Both the position numbers and the translations under genes were made by a program. A DNA stretch of 64,000 nucleotides from Apodemus sylvaticus (lineage: Eukaryota; Chordata; Mammalia; Rodentia; Muridae): assembly GCF_947179515.1 (NCBI RefSeq), contig NC_067488.1, positions 32,740,039 through 32,804,038 of the forward strand. The letters run 5' to 3'. Numbering within the stretch: position 1 is the first letter of the stretch; every line of letters starts with the position of its first letter. The notes beneath the pieces are model-generated. The model worked only from the letters and a program-made list of their open reading frames with translations, searched no databases and was not told the origin of the DNA. Shown piece by piece: positions 24,488 to 34,670 of the stretch.

Positions 24488-24555
24488 CAGGTCTTCACAC
24501 TGGGTAGCTTTGAGTCTCTTCGCTATATCCAAGGCAGTTTCTCCATTTTGGTTAA
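24488..24555 (-). CDS. Asap1: Asap1 exon: last ankyrin repeat
   Basis: 68 nt. TT completes Val and the exon ends on a full codon. The acceptor is gtttcag|TTAACC and the donor GACCTG|gtaagc. It encodes NQNGETALDIAKRLKATQCEDL, read here in two parts (NQNGETALDIAK and RLKATQCEDL), the third ankyrin signature G-E-T-A-L-D. The next exon continues with LSQAKSGKF. With its three neighbours it makes a compact ankyrin block. Confidence 0.96.
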
Positions 24556-24686
24556 CTGAAACAGTAGAAGAATAAACACTAATAATTATCTAGGATACTA
24601 CTTCAAGAGGCAACAAGACCCAGTGAGTAAGTCGCACGCATGCGCAGCCTCGGTGCTCTGGGACGCCTGAGAACGGCCACACTCAC
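24556..24686 (-). other. Asap1: Asap1 short intron, 131 bp
   Basis: The shortest intron in the window, between the last two ankyrin exons. It includes a CpG-rich string around 24631-24650 with the palindrome gcatgc. Confidence 0.9.
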
Positions 24687-24802
24687 CAATGTCCACGGTG
24701 GGCTTGCTCCTGAGCAGCAGCTTCAGACACTCCGGCTTGCCATACATGCTGCAATAGTGCAGGACTGTATTCCCCACAGATGTTTGCTTATCCAGGTTCC
24801 CA
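24687..24802 (-). CDS. Asap1: Asap1 exon: ankyrin repeat
   Basis: 116 nt. The first T completes Cys and the final G begins Val. The acceptor is tttcag|TGGGAA and the donor ACATTG|gtgagt. It encodes GNLDKQTSVGNTVLHYC, then SMYGKPECLKLLLRSKPTVDI, a second canonical ankyrin repeat with G-N-T-V-L-H. Just behind the donor lies a GC-rich, NRF1-like string (acgcatgcgcag, about 24637-24648), probably by chance. The following intron is only 131 bp, the shortest in the window. Confidence 0.96.
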
Positions 24803-25146
24803 CTGAAAGATTGCAGCATTATTAGAAAGACTGTGTGACCACAGGTCCTCGCTCATCTGTGAGGCAGACAGATGCCTTAAGAAGTTCTTCAGATGCTTAA
24901 AAGCACAGTTTCTACGCTCTGTGTTTTCTAGGCTTTTTTTCTGTCACCTAGCAGATCATACACATAGCTATAGGCACACTATAAAGCAGGCAGAGACAAA
25001 GGGATGCAACCGAGCACTCACAGCCAATAAAGGCCTTTTAACCAGCTGACCACAGAGCACTCGGGTTTGGAAATAGGTCTTACACAGTTCTGGATTGTGC
25101 TGTAAATCATTACTCAGTTCATTCGGATGAAAAACAAAAGCCATAC

Positions 25147-25232
25147 CAGTTTTGTACAAGGAAATCAACCAGATGGAGAGACGTCTGGTCTGCGGTCCTG
25201 ACGGCAAGGTGAAGGGCTGTCTCCCCGAGCTC
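25147..25232 (-). CDS. Asap1: Asap1 exon: ankyrin repeat
   Basis: 86 nt, phase 0 at the start and ending with TG of a Cys codon. The acceptor is cctcag|GAGCTC and the donor AACTG|gtatgg. It encodes ELGETALHLAVRTADQ and then TSLHLVDFLVQN, a complete ankyrin helix pair with the G-x-T-A-L-H signature. The introns on each side are only 300 and 344 bp. The donor gtatgg is unusual at +3 to +5, so recognition probably leans on the short intron or exon enhancers (inference). Confidence 0.96.
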
Positions 25233-25399
25233 CTGAGGAGGGAGGGTGGATATGAACTCAGTGATCATGCCTCTAGCACCCTCACTGCCAAGGAACCCCA
25301 AGCAATTATCAAGAGCATGTCGTCTCTCCAGTTCTCTAATGTATATGTATCTCATTAAATTGAGTTAGAAATGTATGACCCCTCATTGAAACTGACTCT

Positions 25400-25495
25400 G
25401 GGGTGCAGCCCAGGGCTGGCCTCCAGTTCGCTTCAGACTCGGCCACGTTTTCCAAGTGCTGAGACCACAGATGTATGCCACCACAACATGCTTAC
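25400..25495 (-). mobile_element. Old B1-like SINE (antisense)
   Basis: ggctggcctccagttcgcttcagactcgg, then aagtgctgagaccacagatgtatgccacc. Confidence 0.6.
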
Positions 25496-25532
25496 TTTTT
25501 CCTTTTTAATCCTCTGGCTCCTGAGCCATTAC

Positions 25533-25719
25533 CTGCCCGGGTTCCAGCAGTGGCTCCATTAACTCCACCCCCTCTGCATAGACTTGGATTAGTGCAAGTA
25601 AGTCCCTGGACTTGATGGCCTCAAGCAACTCGTTGAGCTTGGCTGAGGAGGAGGCACAGGTCTTCCTGGAGAAGCGGTGGTCCACATACTTTGCAGTGAT
25701 GTACTCTTTACGTACAGTC
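25533..25719 (-). CDS. Asap1: Asap1 exon: GAP-ankyrin junction and first ankyrin repeat
   Basis: 187 nt. A leading G completes Met and the exon ends on a full codon. The acceptor is gtttcag|GACTGT and the donor GGGCAG|gtaatg. It encodes VRKEYITAKYVDHRFSRK, a Ser-rich loop (TCASSSAKLNELLEAI) and SRDLLALIQVYAEGVELMEP. The YITAKY segment is the end of the Arf-GAP domain, and the following helices start the ankyrin repeats that pack against it. It is the first of four exons crowded within 1.23 kb. Confidence 0.96.
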
Positions 25720-26444
25720 CTGAAACAAACAAAATGGTCAGAGCATTTCTGCTTTTCAAGAGCTGAAAACCAGGTCGACTCTCCCTTTCCTTAATTAAAT
25801 GTGCTGTATTTCAAACAACAAACAAGGATTTACACCAAGTCCAACACACAGAACAAGGAACTGTGTATTTGCTGATATAATAGTAAAATACATACAATAG
25901 TAAAATTAATGTGCACAGAGATCATGGGTGATTTCTTTTCTACATAAGAGAAACATTCTATGAATACTTCAAATTCACAGCGTATGTGGGAAAATTTTAA
26001 AAGTTGAGACAAATTAAGCTTCTAGAGTTTTGTAAAGAGGATTTTATTTTGGCTCTAACCCCTTTTATAGGAGAGAAAATGAGGCTGCTATTAAATCTGC
26101 CCCTCAGGCCAGAAGTGCTACATGGATGAGGTGAATTGCCTTCCTTGCAGAGACTTCTTCAGAAGCCCGAGTGGACCTGTGGTGCCTAATCACCATCACC
26201 ACAGAAACTCAAGTGGTCCTCGGAGACTGGGCCTACCTCTCAGGCCCAAGCAGAGCACAGAGCCTCAATGCCCAGTGGTCACTCTGTCACCTACAGAAGA
26301 AGACTGAAATGGAAGTCAGTTCAGGGAAAATCAGATGAGAGCCAGAGAGAAAGAACTAGAATCACATGACACCGTCTGATACTCCAGAAACTGTTTGTCC
26401 ACCTCCTGACCTTTCCCATTTATATGCGCTAATTAGTAAAAACA

Positions 26445-26590
26445 CATGAGGTTTGGGTTCAAATGCTTCGACAACATGCCAGTTATGAGATGCTACAAAA
26501 GGTACTTAAACTTTATGAACGTAAGGTTTTTATCATTTTAAAATGGGGACATCTACTCACTGGCATATTAAAGATGCGTATACTGATTAA
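26445..26590 (+). mobile_element. MIR remnant
   Basis: ggtttgggttcaaatgc, then aaggtttttatcattttaaaatggggac, matches MIR architecture. Confidence 0.6.
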
Positions 26591-27189
26591 TTTACATACA
26601 TGCCTGTCTGAGTTTACGTGCATCATATGCTTGCTTGCAGGTCCTGAGAAGGACAGAAGAGGGTGTTGGATCTCCCGGACATGGAGCTACAGGCAGCTAT
26701 TAGCTCTGTGGTGTGTATGTTTGGAACTGAACTCCTGTAGCACCCTTCCCACAATCATGGGTCTGTAAACAGCCATCTGATCTCTTTGGCAATGTCTGCC
26801 TTCCCTGCTAGACCCAAGGCACCGAGCTCCGGAGGGGTTTACACTGCAGTTTGCTTTGCTATTTCCTTGGCAAAGAATGAGCACAGTGTAAGCATGTGCA
26901 CAACTCAACAAAAGACCATAGCTGCCAAGAAGCCTTCATGGGAGACTTCATGATTGCAGACTGAATGCGCCCTGGAAAAAATTCTAATACTTGTGCAAAC
27001 TTGGTATCCATGGAAGCGTTAGCCAAATATTAAGAATGGTGTCCTTTCTTCCTGCATAGAGCCTTCCCAACTATGTGAGTAAGAATTAGCTTTTCTTCCT
27101 ATTTATCCATAGCAGTTGGTGGCTGAGGTAGAGTCTTTATCATGTACAAGGTGTAGGATTCAATCTTGAGAACTCTCCAGTTTTATCCC

Positions 27190-27265
27190 CTAAGTACTGG
27201 GGGTGGAATCCAGGGCCTTGTTTATGCCAGGCTAGCACTTTACCACTGAGCTATGTTCCTAGTTC
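27190..27265 (-). mobile_element. ID-like fragment (antisense)
   Basis: tactgggggtggaatccagggcc and ccaggctagcactttaccactgagcta are the reverse of an ID tRNA-like head. Confidence 0.7.
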
Positions 27266-27349
27266 CTACCTACTTATTAAAGTGTAAGTTCTGTTTTTAA
27301 AATAAATTGATTTATGTGGCTCAAAAGTAAAATGAAAGTGTCATCAGAA

Positions 27350-27393
27350 AAAAACAAAAACAAAAAAAAAACAAAAAAAAAAACAAAAAAAAA
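27350..27393 (+). mobile_element. Poly(A)-only retrotransposition footprint
   Basis: 44 nt of A interrupted only by C (AAAAAC-type), flanked by the perfect 16-bp duplication gaaagtgtcatcagaa at 27334-27349 and 27394-27409. No SINE or L1 body is present. Confidence 0.85.
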
Positions 27394-27469
27394 GAAAGTG
27401 TCATCAGAAGGTGTTTATCAAGAATTCTCATACCTGCTTCTATGCTAGACTACATAGTTTGTTTTCTCT

Positions 27470-27595
27470 GTATACCTCTGCATATTCTGGGACTCCATCT
27501 GTAGACTAGGCTGGCCTGGAACTCAGAGATCTGTCTGCCTCTGCCTCTGCCTCCCGAGTATTGGGATTAATAGTGTGAGCACCCACTGCTCGGCA
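27470..27595 (-). mobile_element. B1 SINE (antisense)
   Basis: gtagactaggctggcctggaactcagagatctg and gcctcccgagtattgggatta are B1 landmarks. Confidence 0.85.
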
Positions 27596-28758
27596 GACTA
27601 CAAACTTTTCTCAGTTTCCTAGTTACTGTCAAGTTCCTTAAGCAAGGATAAATTCCAGTGTATGTTGTTCTGACTTAGATCTGAAGCACCCCTCTTGGGC
27701 TCATGTATCTCTTGTTAGTGACAGTAACTAACACACTACTGGCCAGGCCACAAGGGTACTCACCCCACTGATGGGTGGGTGCGCCCCTGGTTTCATGGCT
27801 GAATTCACTATTAGAAGGTAGGGGCTAGCTGGAGGCAGCGGGTGGCTGCAGTGTGTCTATGAAGGGGAGAGCTTGTCCTGGGTCACTTCTGGCCTGTTGT
27901 GCTTTCTCGCTGCTGTGAGGTAAGCAGGTCCTTTCCCACCACCTACTACTGCCTTGTTTCCTTCTGCCTTACCAGCCTGGGCCACAGCAATGAGACCGGC
28001 TGCCTATGGACTGAAACACCCACAAGCTTTCTTAGTGAGCCGAGTATGCAGAAGTATGCACACAGTGCATTTGGCTCTCGGGTAGGTAGTGCAGGAATGA
28101 GGAGGTTTAATTCTGAGGTTAGCCACAATCCAGTTTCTGAGTCTGGCAATGGGGGGGGGGGGGTCTAGGTCAAGAAGGTGTGTTTCTTTTCCCCATCACC
28201 CATCTGTCCTTTCCCAGAAGGCAGTCTGCTTTCTATTGCGCTTCGCTTTTCAACAGGTATCAACTGGAACACGGGACTTTAGTGTTTTCACATCTGTCTG
28301 CATGGTGCTCTGTCATCACAGACTCCCTTTGTCCCATTATTATTTTTTCCTACCACAAAATAGACTCTTCCAGAAGTGGAAGAGTCTGGTCCAGGGTTAA
28401 TAGATTTATAATTCTGGTAAGATACTGTTTTTGGGTTGTGGACGTCTGTATCTGGAAGAGTTCTCCGGCTGCTGCCTTGGCACGTCTATTACCACAGCAC
28501 AGTGCGACCAGATATGACCATCCCAAAGACCTGCTCCACAAAGCTGGCACTGGGCAGCAGCGTCCACGGAAGGCACTGCTGAGAAGAAACTTGCCTGTTG
28601 CAGAATATCTTTCTAGTCTTTTCTTGATAATGGGGGCTGGGGGATAGGGTGAGAGGGAGACTATGTGGCTAGCTGGTTTTTTGTTTTCTGTCTCTGTTTT
28701 CAAGTGGGGAAGGAGAAGAGGATAGACTAGTAAAGTATTCAAAATTCAAAATACTTAC

Positions 28759-28850
28759 ATATCACTTGAAGGGGTGGGCTTTGGTGAAGGGCTGGGTAAA
28801 TTTGCTTCCATAATATCATTAAAACTATTGTTTCCTACATTCTTGGCCAG
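28759..28850 (-). CDS. Asap1: Asap1 exon: C-terminal part of Arf-GAP domain
   Basis: 92 nt, phase 0 at the start and ending with AT of a Met codon. The acceptor is attacag|CTGGCC and the donor GATAT|gtaagt. It encodes LAKNVGNNSFNDIMEANLPS and then PSPKPTPSSDM, the last helices of the Arf-GAP fold and a short Pro/Ser loop. The wording N-V-G-N-N and E-A-N-L distinguishes it from the ASAP2 paralogue, which as I recall it differs here. It is separated by 3.0 kb from the ankyrin exon cluster. Confidence 0.96.
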
Positions 28851-30536
28851 CTGTAATATAAACAAACAGAACACAGTAAGCTCTCTACAACTGGCCAATA
28901 GACTTCTATTATTTGCTTTTAAGATTTTTGTATATGTATTTTCCTTCCTCTGACTCTGAGTGCACAACTATCCCTTTTCTGGTGAGAAGTTTCCCAAGCA
29001 CCTGTCCCACACCAGGTACTAGACTGTGACCTGGAGGTAGAGGTGGCAGCAGTGCTCGTTTCTCAAAGGTGTTCAGAATCTAGTGGGGATGGCTTACGCC
29101 AAAGCATACTGTCTGCAGCTATGATGTGATGGTCGCTTGACCAGAACAGGACCTGATTTCCCCCTCCACACACACAGACAGACAGACCTCCACGTGGGAG
29201 CCTAAACTCATGAACCATAGCTTTTCAAACACCAGTATACATTCTTTTTATATTGAATTATGTTACTTTAGGTGGGCAGAAAAGAAAGTAGGATTGTCGT
29301 CTTCTTGGGTACAGATTAGGTGCTGTGGGTGCAGCAGAGCATTATCCACAAAACATTTTACTTCTGGACTCAGGATTGTTAAATCTTTGTGTCTTTCAGA
29401 AGGGCCTTTTGTCATCTGTGTTACTTCGCATGTTCATGCAAACAGGCCTCTAGATTAAAAAGTCTTGGGTTTATTGCACTGTGAGTGTTTAATATTTGGA
29501 CTTTCTCACTTCCGGCATTGAGACTCAGATTTCAGGTTCGTAAGTAACGGATCTGCCATGATACCATTTTTGTACGGAAGGAGAACAAGCTCTAGCGCTC
29601 TTTATGACTGAGCCTTTTCTCTGTAACCCAAAGTGAAACGGAAAGCGCAAGTTTATACTTCCTAAGTGAATGGCTCATACAACACAAGACACTGTCACCA
29701 GTGGCTGCTCCAGGGGCTGGAGCTGCGGCTGAGTGACTGCCTTCCTGGCCTGTTTGGTGCACCTGTGCAGACAAAGCTGCCGATCAACGCTGGTTCATTC
29801 ACATCCTCCAGAGATACTTTCATCTGAACTCAGTTTCACTTAAACAAGTTCCATTCTTACAGCAAAGTCTCTCACAGCGCACTAGGGCTAAATTTATCCA
29901 AGACAAGGACCCATGGCCAGAGACATTATGGGAAGCCACCTGGGCCTTTCACTACTGTTTACAGTATATCATGAACTCTGCAAAGGTTTCAAATCTGATG
30001 GAAAGGCAGAAAGAAAAACACATTTAAGTATTCATATCTTTCATGTTTTTCAAATCATCAAGCAGTTTCTTCCCTTAGTAACTATGTAAGTTAAGCTAAG
30101 GCTAACTGGTTTTGCGATACTAGCTAACAAGTCAGATCTGCTTTTACAAATATCCAGGCAGCAAAGGTTAAATTGGGAAAAGCTTTTCAGTCATTAGTTT
30201 TAACAATATAAACCACTTGGTAACTTGCACACATGCTTTAATTACCATTGTAGTGAACTGTATGAAACCTAATTCCTAACGGACAAAGCAGCTTGGAAGA
30301 AGCCCTTTCTACAGAGATGAGATAGTTCCACTCTTGTTCACTCTGCTTCCTTAAACAGGAAACAGAAATAAGCAGGAATCACTATAGACTATAAAGCTCA
30401 AAGTCTATGTGCTCAGGCAAATCCATTTAGTTTTATAATTATTTTTAACCATAAAAAATTAAACATATCTCTCAAGATTAATACATTAAATACTGAGACA
30501 ATAAACCTTTCTTCTAAAGCGCAGGGCAGGACTTAC
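28851..30536 (-). other. Asap1: Asap1 intron, 1.7 kb
   Basis: Largely unique sequence with no repeat that I recognise apart from a short CA/GACA run at 29167-29188. Confidence 0.8.
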
Positions 30537-30670
30537 CAAGAGTTCGGAAGTTCCTAATTTGTCTAGTTCCAAAGACTGAATTCGAGAAATATGAACCCCC
30601 ATTTCCCTATGGATTCCGGAACATTCTATACAGGTCAAAATACCCAAGTTGGTTGAAAGCCACGTGGGTT
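30537..30670 (-). CDS. Asap1: Asap1 exon: Arf-GAP catalytic core with arginine finger
   Basis: 134 nt. The acceptor is ttccacag|AACCCA and the donor CTCTTG|gtaagt. It encodes EPTWLSTNLGILTCIEC, then SGIHREMGVHISRIQSLELD and LGTSELL. The C-x2-C in TCIEC completes the zinc site begun in the previous exon. The Arg in GIHRE, four residues after the last Cys, is the catalytic arginine finger (Arg497 as recalled for mouse ASAP1) that inserts into the Arf active site. All four Cys and the Arg are intact, so the allele looks GAP-competent. Intron and exon phases join perfectly to both neighbours. Confidence 0.97.
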
Positions 30671-31418
30671 CTGTGGAAAAGATTTGATGAAACAAGACAT
30701 GTCATTCATATTGTCAGCTACAGAGGAGACTCACCCAGTGTCAACCTTGGTAAGAATCAGTTCCAGGCAAGGGTTGATGGAGGAATCTGGGGCTTTATGC
30801 AGGGGCTCTCAGATCCCTTCAACACTTAGCTACAGTCTCAGGCCTTGTGCTAGGCAGGATTCCCTTCTTGCCCCAGTCCCAGACAGGGCTGAAGACCTGA
30901 GAAGCACTGAATCCTACAACCATTGTGTACATTCAGAATACGAGTGGCTCTAACTCATCGTTCTGGTTCAATCTTCAGAAGCACCAGGTGTGCATTTCAA
31001 GCTTAAGCAAATCACTTTTCTCCCTATCTGTAAGAGGAAGATGTTGGTACTTTACGGATACATGCACTGCGAGGTCAGCAGCAGAGAAAGCAAAACACCT
31101 GAACTGAATTAGCACTGTTCAGGCTGGGCACGGCAGACCTACACTTACTTCAGGAGCACCACGTCCTGTCCTCATCCCCTTAGTGATCATGGTGCACACT
31201 CAGGGAAGAAGCACTCTGCATCAGGTGACTCTCTCGGTAGGACAGGTAGGGAAAACAGAGTAGGGAAGAGCAGCCCATTGAGGGCAATCGTCAAGCTCAG
31301 AAGAACTCATGCTGTGTGTGTTTAAGTCGGCTCTCAAACTCTAGGGAACTCAAGCACCACCCCACTGATGGCTACACAGAGAAGAGGCTTGACAGGCCAG
31401 CGTGCACAGGACGAGTAC

Positions 31419-31582
31419 CTGACGAGCCACAGTCGCAGCAGATGTCATTCCCAGGGAGCCGCTGCACGTCCTCGATGATGGCTTTGGTCAGATCCTCCAG
31501 GCTATTTTCCCCTGTGCTCTGTTCACCACGGAAGGCCATGGTCAGGGCCTCTTCTTTGCTATTTGTCAGTACTGATATCCAC
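31419..31582 (-). CDS. Asap1: Asap1 exon: PH C-terminal helix and first half of Arf-GAP zinc finger
   Basis: 164 nt. The acceptor is ccacag|GTGGAT and the donor TCAG|gtactc. It begins with the PH helix Trp (A-WISVLTNSKEEAL), continues through a linker (AFRGEQSTGENSLEDLTKAI) and ends in LPGNDICCDCGSS. The C-x2-C of ICCDCG is the first half of the CX2CX16CX2CX4R zinc module of Arf GAPs; the second half is in the next exon. The donor gtactc is weak against the consensus. The exon ends with one base of a Glu codon. Confidence 0.96.
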
Positions 31583-32539
31583 CTGTGGTCAAGATACCAG
31601 AGGTAGATAGCCTTCCTAAGGGCATGGCCACCACTGTCTTCCTCCATTGGAAACCTACCTTCAAGAGGAACTTTCAAAATCCCTCGCCTCTCTCAAGTGA
31701 TCCCCCCCAGAATTGGCAATAAAGGGAGGAAAAATGAAAAGGTAAATTGGAAGAGATGGTTAGAGTTGTTTGAGCACATATGAAGTCATGGGTTCATTCA
31801 TTAGACCATAAAAAATTAAAAGCAAATAAAATGGAAATAAAATAATGAGAAGCAACAAGTGAGAGATGGCTGAGTAGGTGACACACAGAGAGATGGCTGG
31901 AGTGGATGACAGACGGTAACTGATACCCTGTGTGAATATACAGGTGCTTCCATTCCTGTGTGGGCGGAATGAGGGGGATGCTTGAGCCAAGAGGATTCGT
32001 ATAAGGTACGAGCACACAATGACAGGGAGCAGGGAGAGGTGGATGTGTTCAACAGAAGGAAGGCATCTGCTTCCTGCCGGGACATTTAACAGTGAACACT
32101 CGGGGTATATTAATAGCAGTCATAAAGTTTATGCTTGCTAAGGGGGAGTATACCTGGGCATGACACATAAAATGCAGTGTGTTAAATACAAGAACCCTCT
32201 ACAAGCTCACATTTGAGGACTTGCTTCTAGATGGTGCTGCTGGTGTGATCCTTCCCTTTCTCTCCCCCCTGATCTGTAGATGTAACCAGTTCCCACTGCC
32301 ACAGACAGATCCTTGTTGGTCATCATGCCTTTTCTGCTATAACCGACTCTTCCTCTGATCCAGGAAATGAAGTCTCTACATAGTTTCTGTTGAGTATTTT
32401 GTCAGTAATGGTGAAAGTAATATCACAGCAGTGGGTATGATTATACTGAGACACAGCACGCACTGAACAAATCCTCTCTTTCCAAGCTATATATAAAACC
32501 TGAAAGTCCAACAACCATAAAATATTCCGATTCAAATGT

Positions 32540-32740
32540 CTTTTTTTATGACACATATATTTATTTTCTTGGTGTGTTTTTAATGTGTGTGGTCATGCAT
32601 GTCACAGCACATGTATCAAGGAAGTCAGAGGACAAGGTGTACCTTCCAGAATGCAGGTCCTAGAACACTAACACAGGCTGTCAGGCCTGGTGGCAGGCAC
32701 CTTGGCCACTGAACCATCTAGCTCTCTCCGTCTGAGAATT
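32540..32740 (-). mobile_element. B3-like SINE (antisense)
   Basis: gtgtgtggtcatgcatgtcacagcac, gaagtcagaggacaag and ttggccactgaaccatctagctc are reverse B3/B2-type landmarks. Confidence 0.75.
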
Positions 32741-33529
32741 CTGTTTGATGACATAGGTGAAACATTCACACTTTATCTTGTGAAACAGAGGTGAAAAATG
32801 TTTTAAGTAATATCAAATTTAAATATATGTATCAGTTTTGCATTTATGTTTTTTTTTTGAAAAAAATTAAAAAGGAATTTTAACCAAAATGTGCTTGCCT
32901 TTTGAGTGATTTTTTTCCCCTTTATAGAAAAAAAAAATCACAGGAGGGGTACATGTAATTTCCCAAAGCTAAAATCAGCTTGAATCATTTTCATTAACGA
33001 GAGAAAAATCCCCAAATTTACTTTTCAAAAACAAAACAGAAAAGCAAACCAAGCCATGGCCAAATCATTGCTTTTTTACATGGAGCATAGACAGCTACTG
33101 TTTGCTCCTTTAATACACAGAGGTCTGGGCTGAGCCTGCTGTCTGAATGAAATACAGGGTGGCAGAATATGAAGCAAAGCACTACCCAGAAGACCTATGT
33201 AGTTAAATGCAGCAGCAAGAGATTAAGACAAACCAGGGGGCTGGGTGATGTGCTTGAAAGGCACAGACGTGACTCTAGGTGGCGCTCACCCTCAGTTTAT
33301 TTTGAGAAAGAACCCCAGCATTTTGGAACACTTGGGAAGCAGGTCTAGGTGTTCTATTTACTGTTGTTACTTAGACTCAAGTTAGAAATGAGAAAGATCA
33401 CATTTTTTTTTTAAGGGTATGTGAGTATACTGGCCCTGTCTTGAGACACACCAGAAGAGGCCACTGGATCCTGTTGAATTCATGATCTCTAGAAGACCAT
33501 CCCTAGAGATTGCTTTTTCAAAAAACGTT

Positions 33530-33690
33530 TGCAATTTATTTTAAGCCGTGTGTGAATGTGTATATATGTGCGTGCAGGTGCCCTAAGTCAGAGACATCAG
33601 AGCCCATGAACATGGAGTTATAGGTGGTTTTGAGGCACTAATGTGCTGGGAATTGCACTGTTGTCTTCTGGACGAGCAGGATGGACTCTC
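33530..33690 (-). mobile_element. B3-like SINE (antisense)
   Basis: gtgcgtgcaggtgccctaagtcagagacatcag, then gtgctgggaattgcactg, is a reverse B3-type pattern, diverged. Confidence 0.6.
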
Positions 33691-33753
33691 AACCCCGAGT
33701 CTTTTCTCTGGCACAACTCACGAAACTTGTTTCAGCAAGGTCAATGACAGCAC

Positions 33754-34049
33754 TTCATCAGGATCCTCCCTAGATCTCAGTGGGTGTAAGAGGCCAATGG
33801 GGCACTTTATCAGGATCCTCCCTAGATCTCAGTGGGTGTAAGAGGCCAATGGGGCACTTTATCAGGACCCTCACTAGATCTCAGTGGGTGTAGGGGGCCA
33901 ATGGGGCATTCATCAGGACTCTCACTAGATCTCAGTGGGTGTAAGAGGCCAATGGGGCACTTTATCAGGATCCTCCCTAGATCTCAGTGGGTGTAGGGGG
34001 CCAATGGGGCACTTTAACAGGACTCTCACTAGATCTCAGTGGGTGTAGG
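33754..34049. repeat. 52-bp minisatellite, 5.7 copies
   Basis: Unit starts ttYatcaggaYcctcMctag and ends gccaatggggcac. Copies: 33754-33805, 33806-33857, 33858-33908 (51 bp), 33909-33960, 33961-34012 and a partial 34013-34049. Copies differ by only a few substitutions, and two sub-types alternate. Confidence 0.97.
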
Positions 34050-34479
34050 CTCAGTTTTGCTTTCTGTCACTGTGTCAGGCACTTTGACACTTGGACACCT
34101 AATGTGTACCAGGACCTCTTAGGTACTTGATTCACCTAGTTTTAAAAACAGAATCCTCCAAGAGCCTCTACTTTGGGGCTTAAAACACCATAAGGCTGGA
34201 TATCAGAAAATTTCTGTGACTTACCCTAGGTCTTGAGTTGGACTGGCTTACACTAACACAATCTATATTTTCAGAGCACCTGCCATTATGCCAGGGGCTC
34301 GAGGCTCTGCCATAGGCTCATGATTTGAAAAAAAGTTTATCATGATAAGCAGGGAATGTATATCCAATGACAATTAATTCATTCTCAAAAGAAATTAATT
34401 CAAATCTCAAAGAACAGAACAGAATAGTTACATTTCAAAAGGGCTAAGACTACAGTGACCTTAAATGCATATCTATTTG

Positions 34480-34670
34480 ATTTTGAGACAAGGTTTCATG
34501 TGCCCCAGGCTGGTCTCAAACTCACTGGGTAGCCAAGGATGACTCAGAACTTCTGATCCCCCTGCCCCCATCTCCTAAGTGCTGAGATTACAGGCATGCA
34601 CCAGTAGACCTGGCTTATACCATGCTGGGGAGTTGAACACAGGGCTTTGTGAATGCTAGGTAAGCACCTT
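34480..34670 (-). mobile_element. B4 SINE (antisense)
   Basis: A B1-like part (ttgagacaaggtttcatg to ctgagattacaggcatgcacc) is followed by an ID-like part (gctggggagttgaacacaggg), the expected antisense order for B4. Confidence 0.85.

Larger units (their letters stand above)
25720..28758 (-). other. Asap1: Asap1 intron, 3.0 kb
   Basis: It contains a MIR (26445-26590), an ID-like fragment, the poly(A)-only insertion (27350-27393), an antisense B1 (27470-27595) and a G14 run near 28149-28163. No coding signal is seen in the remainder. Confidence 0.85.

Noticed and set aside
24631..24650. NRF1-like cgcatgcgc site suggesting an internal promoter
   Set aside because: A single imperfect site in a 131-bp intron, with no CpG island or other promoter element around it.
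28180..28647. 155-codon open frame, plus strand, opposed by a 130-codon minus frame
   Set aside because: No domain or splice context; a chance frame in GC-rich intron.
33754..34049. Regular direct repeats that could look like a CRISPR array
   Set aside because: Units are head-to-tail with no variable spacers, in a mammalian intron; this is a minisatellite.
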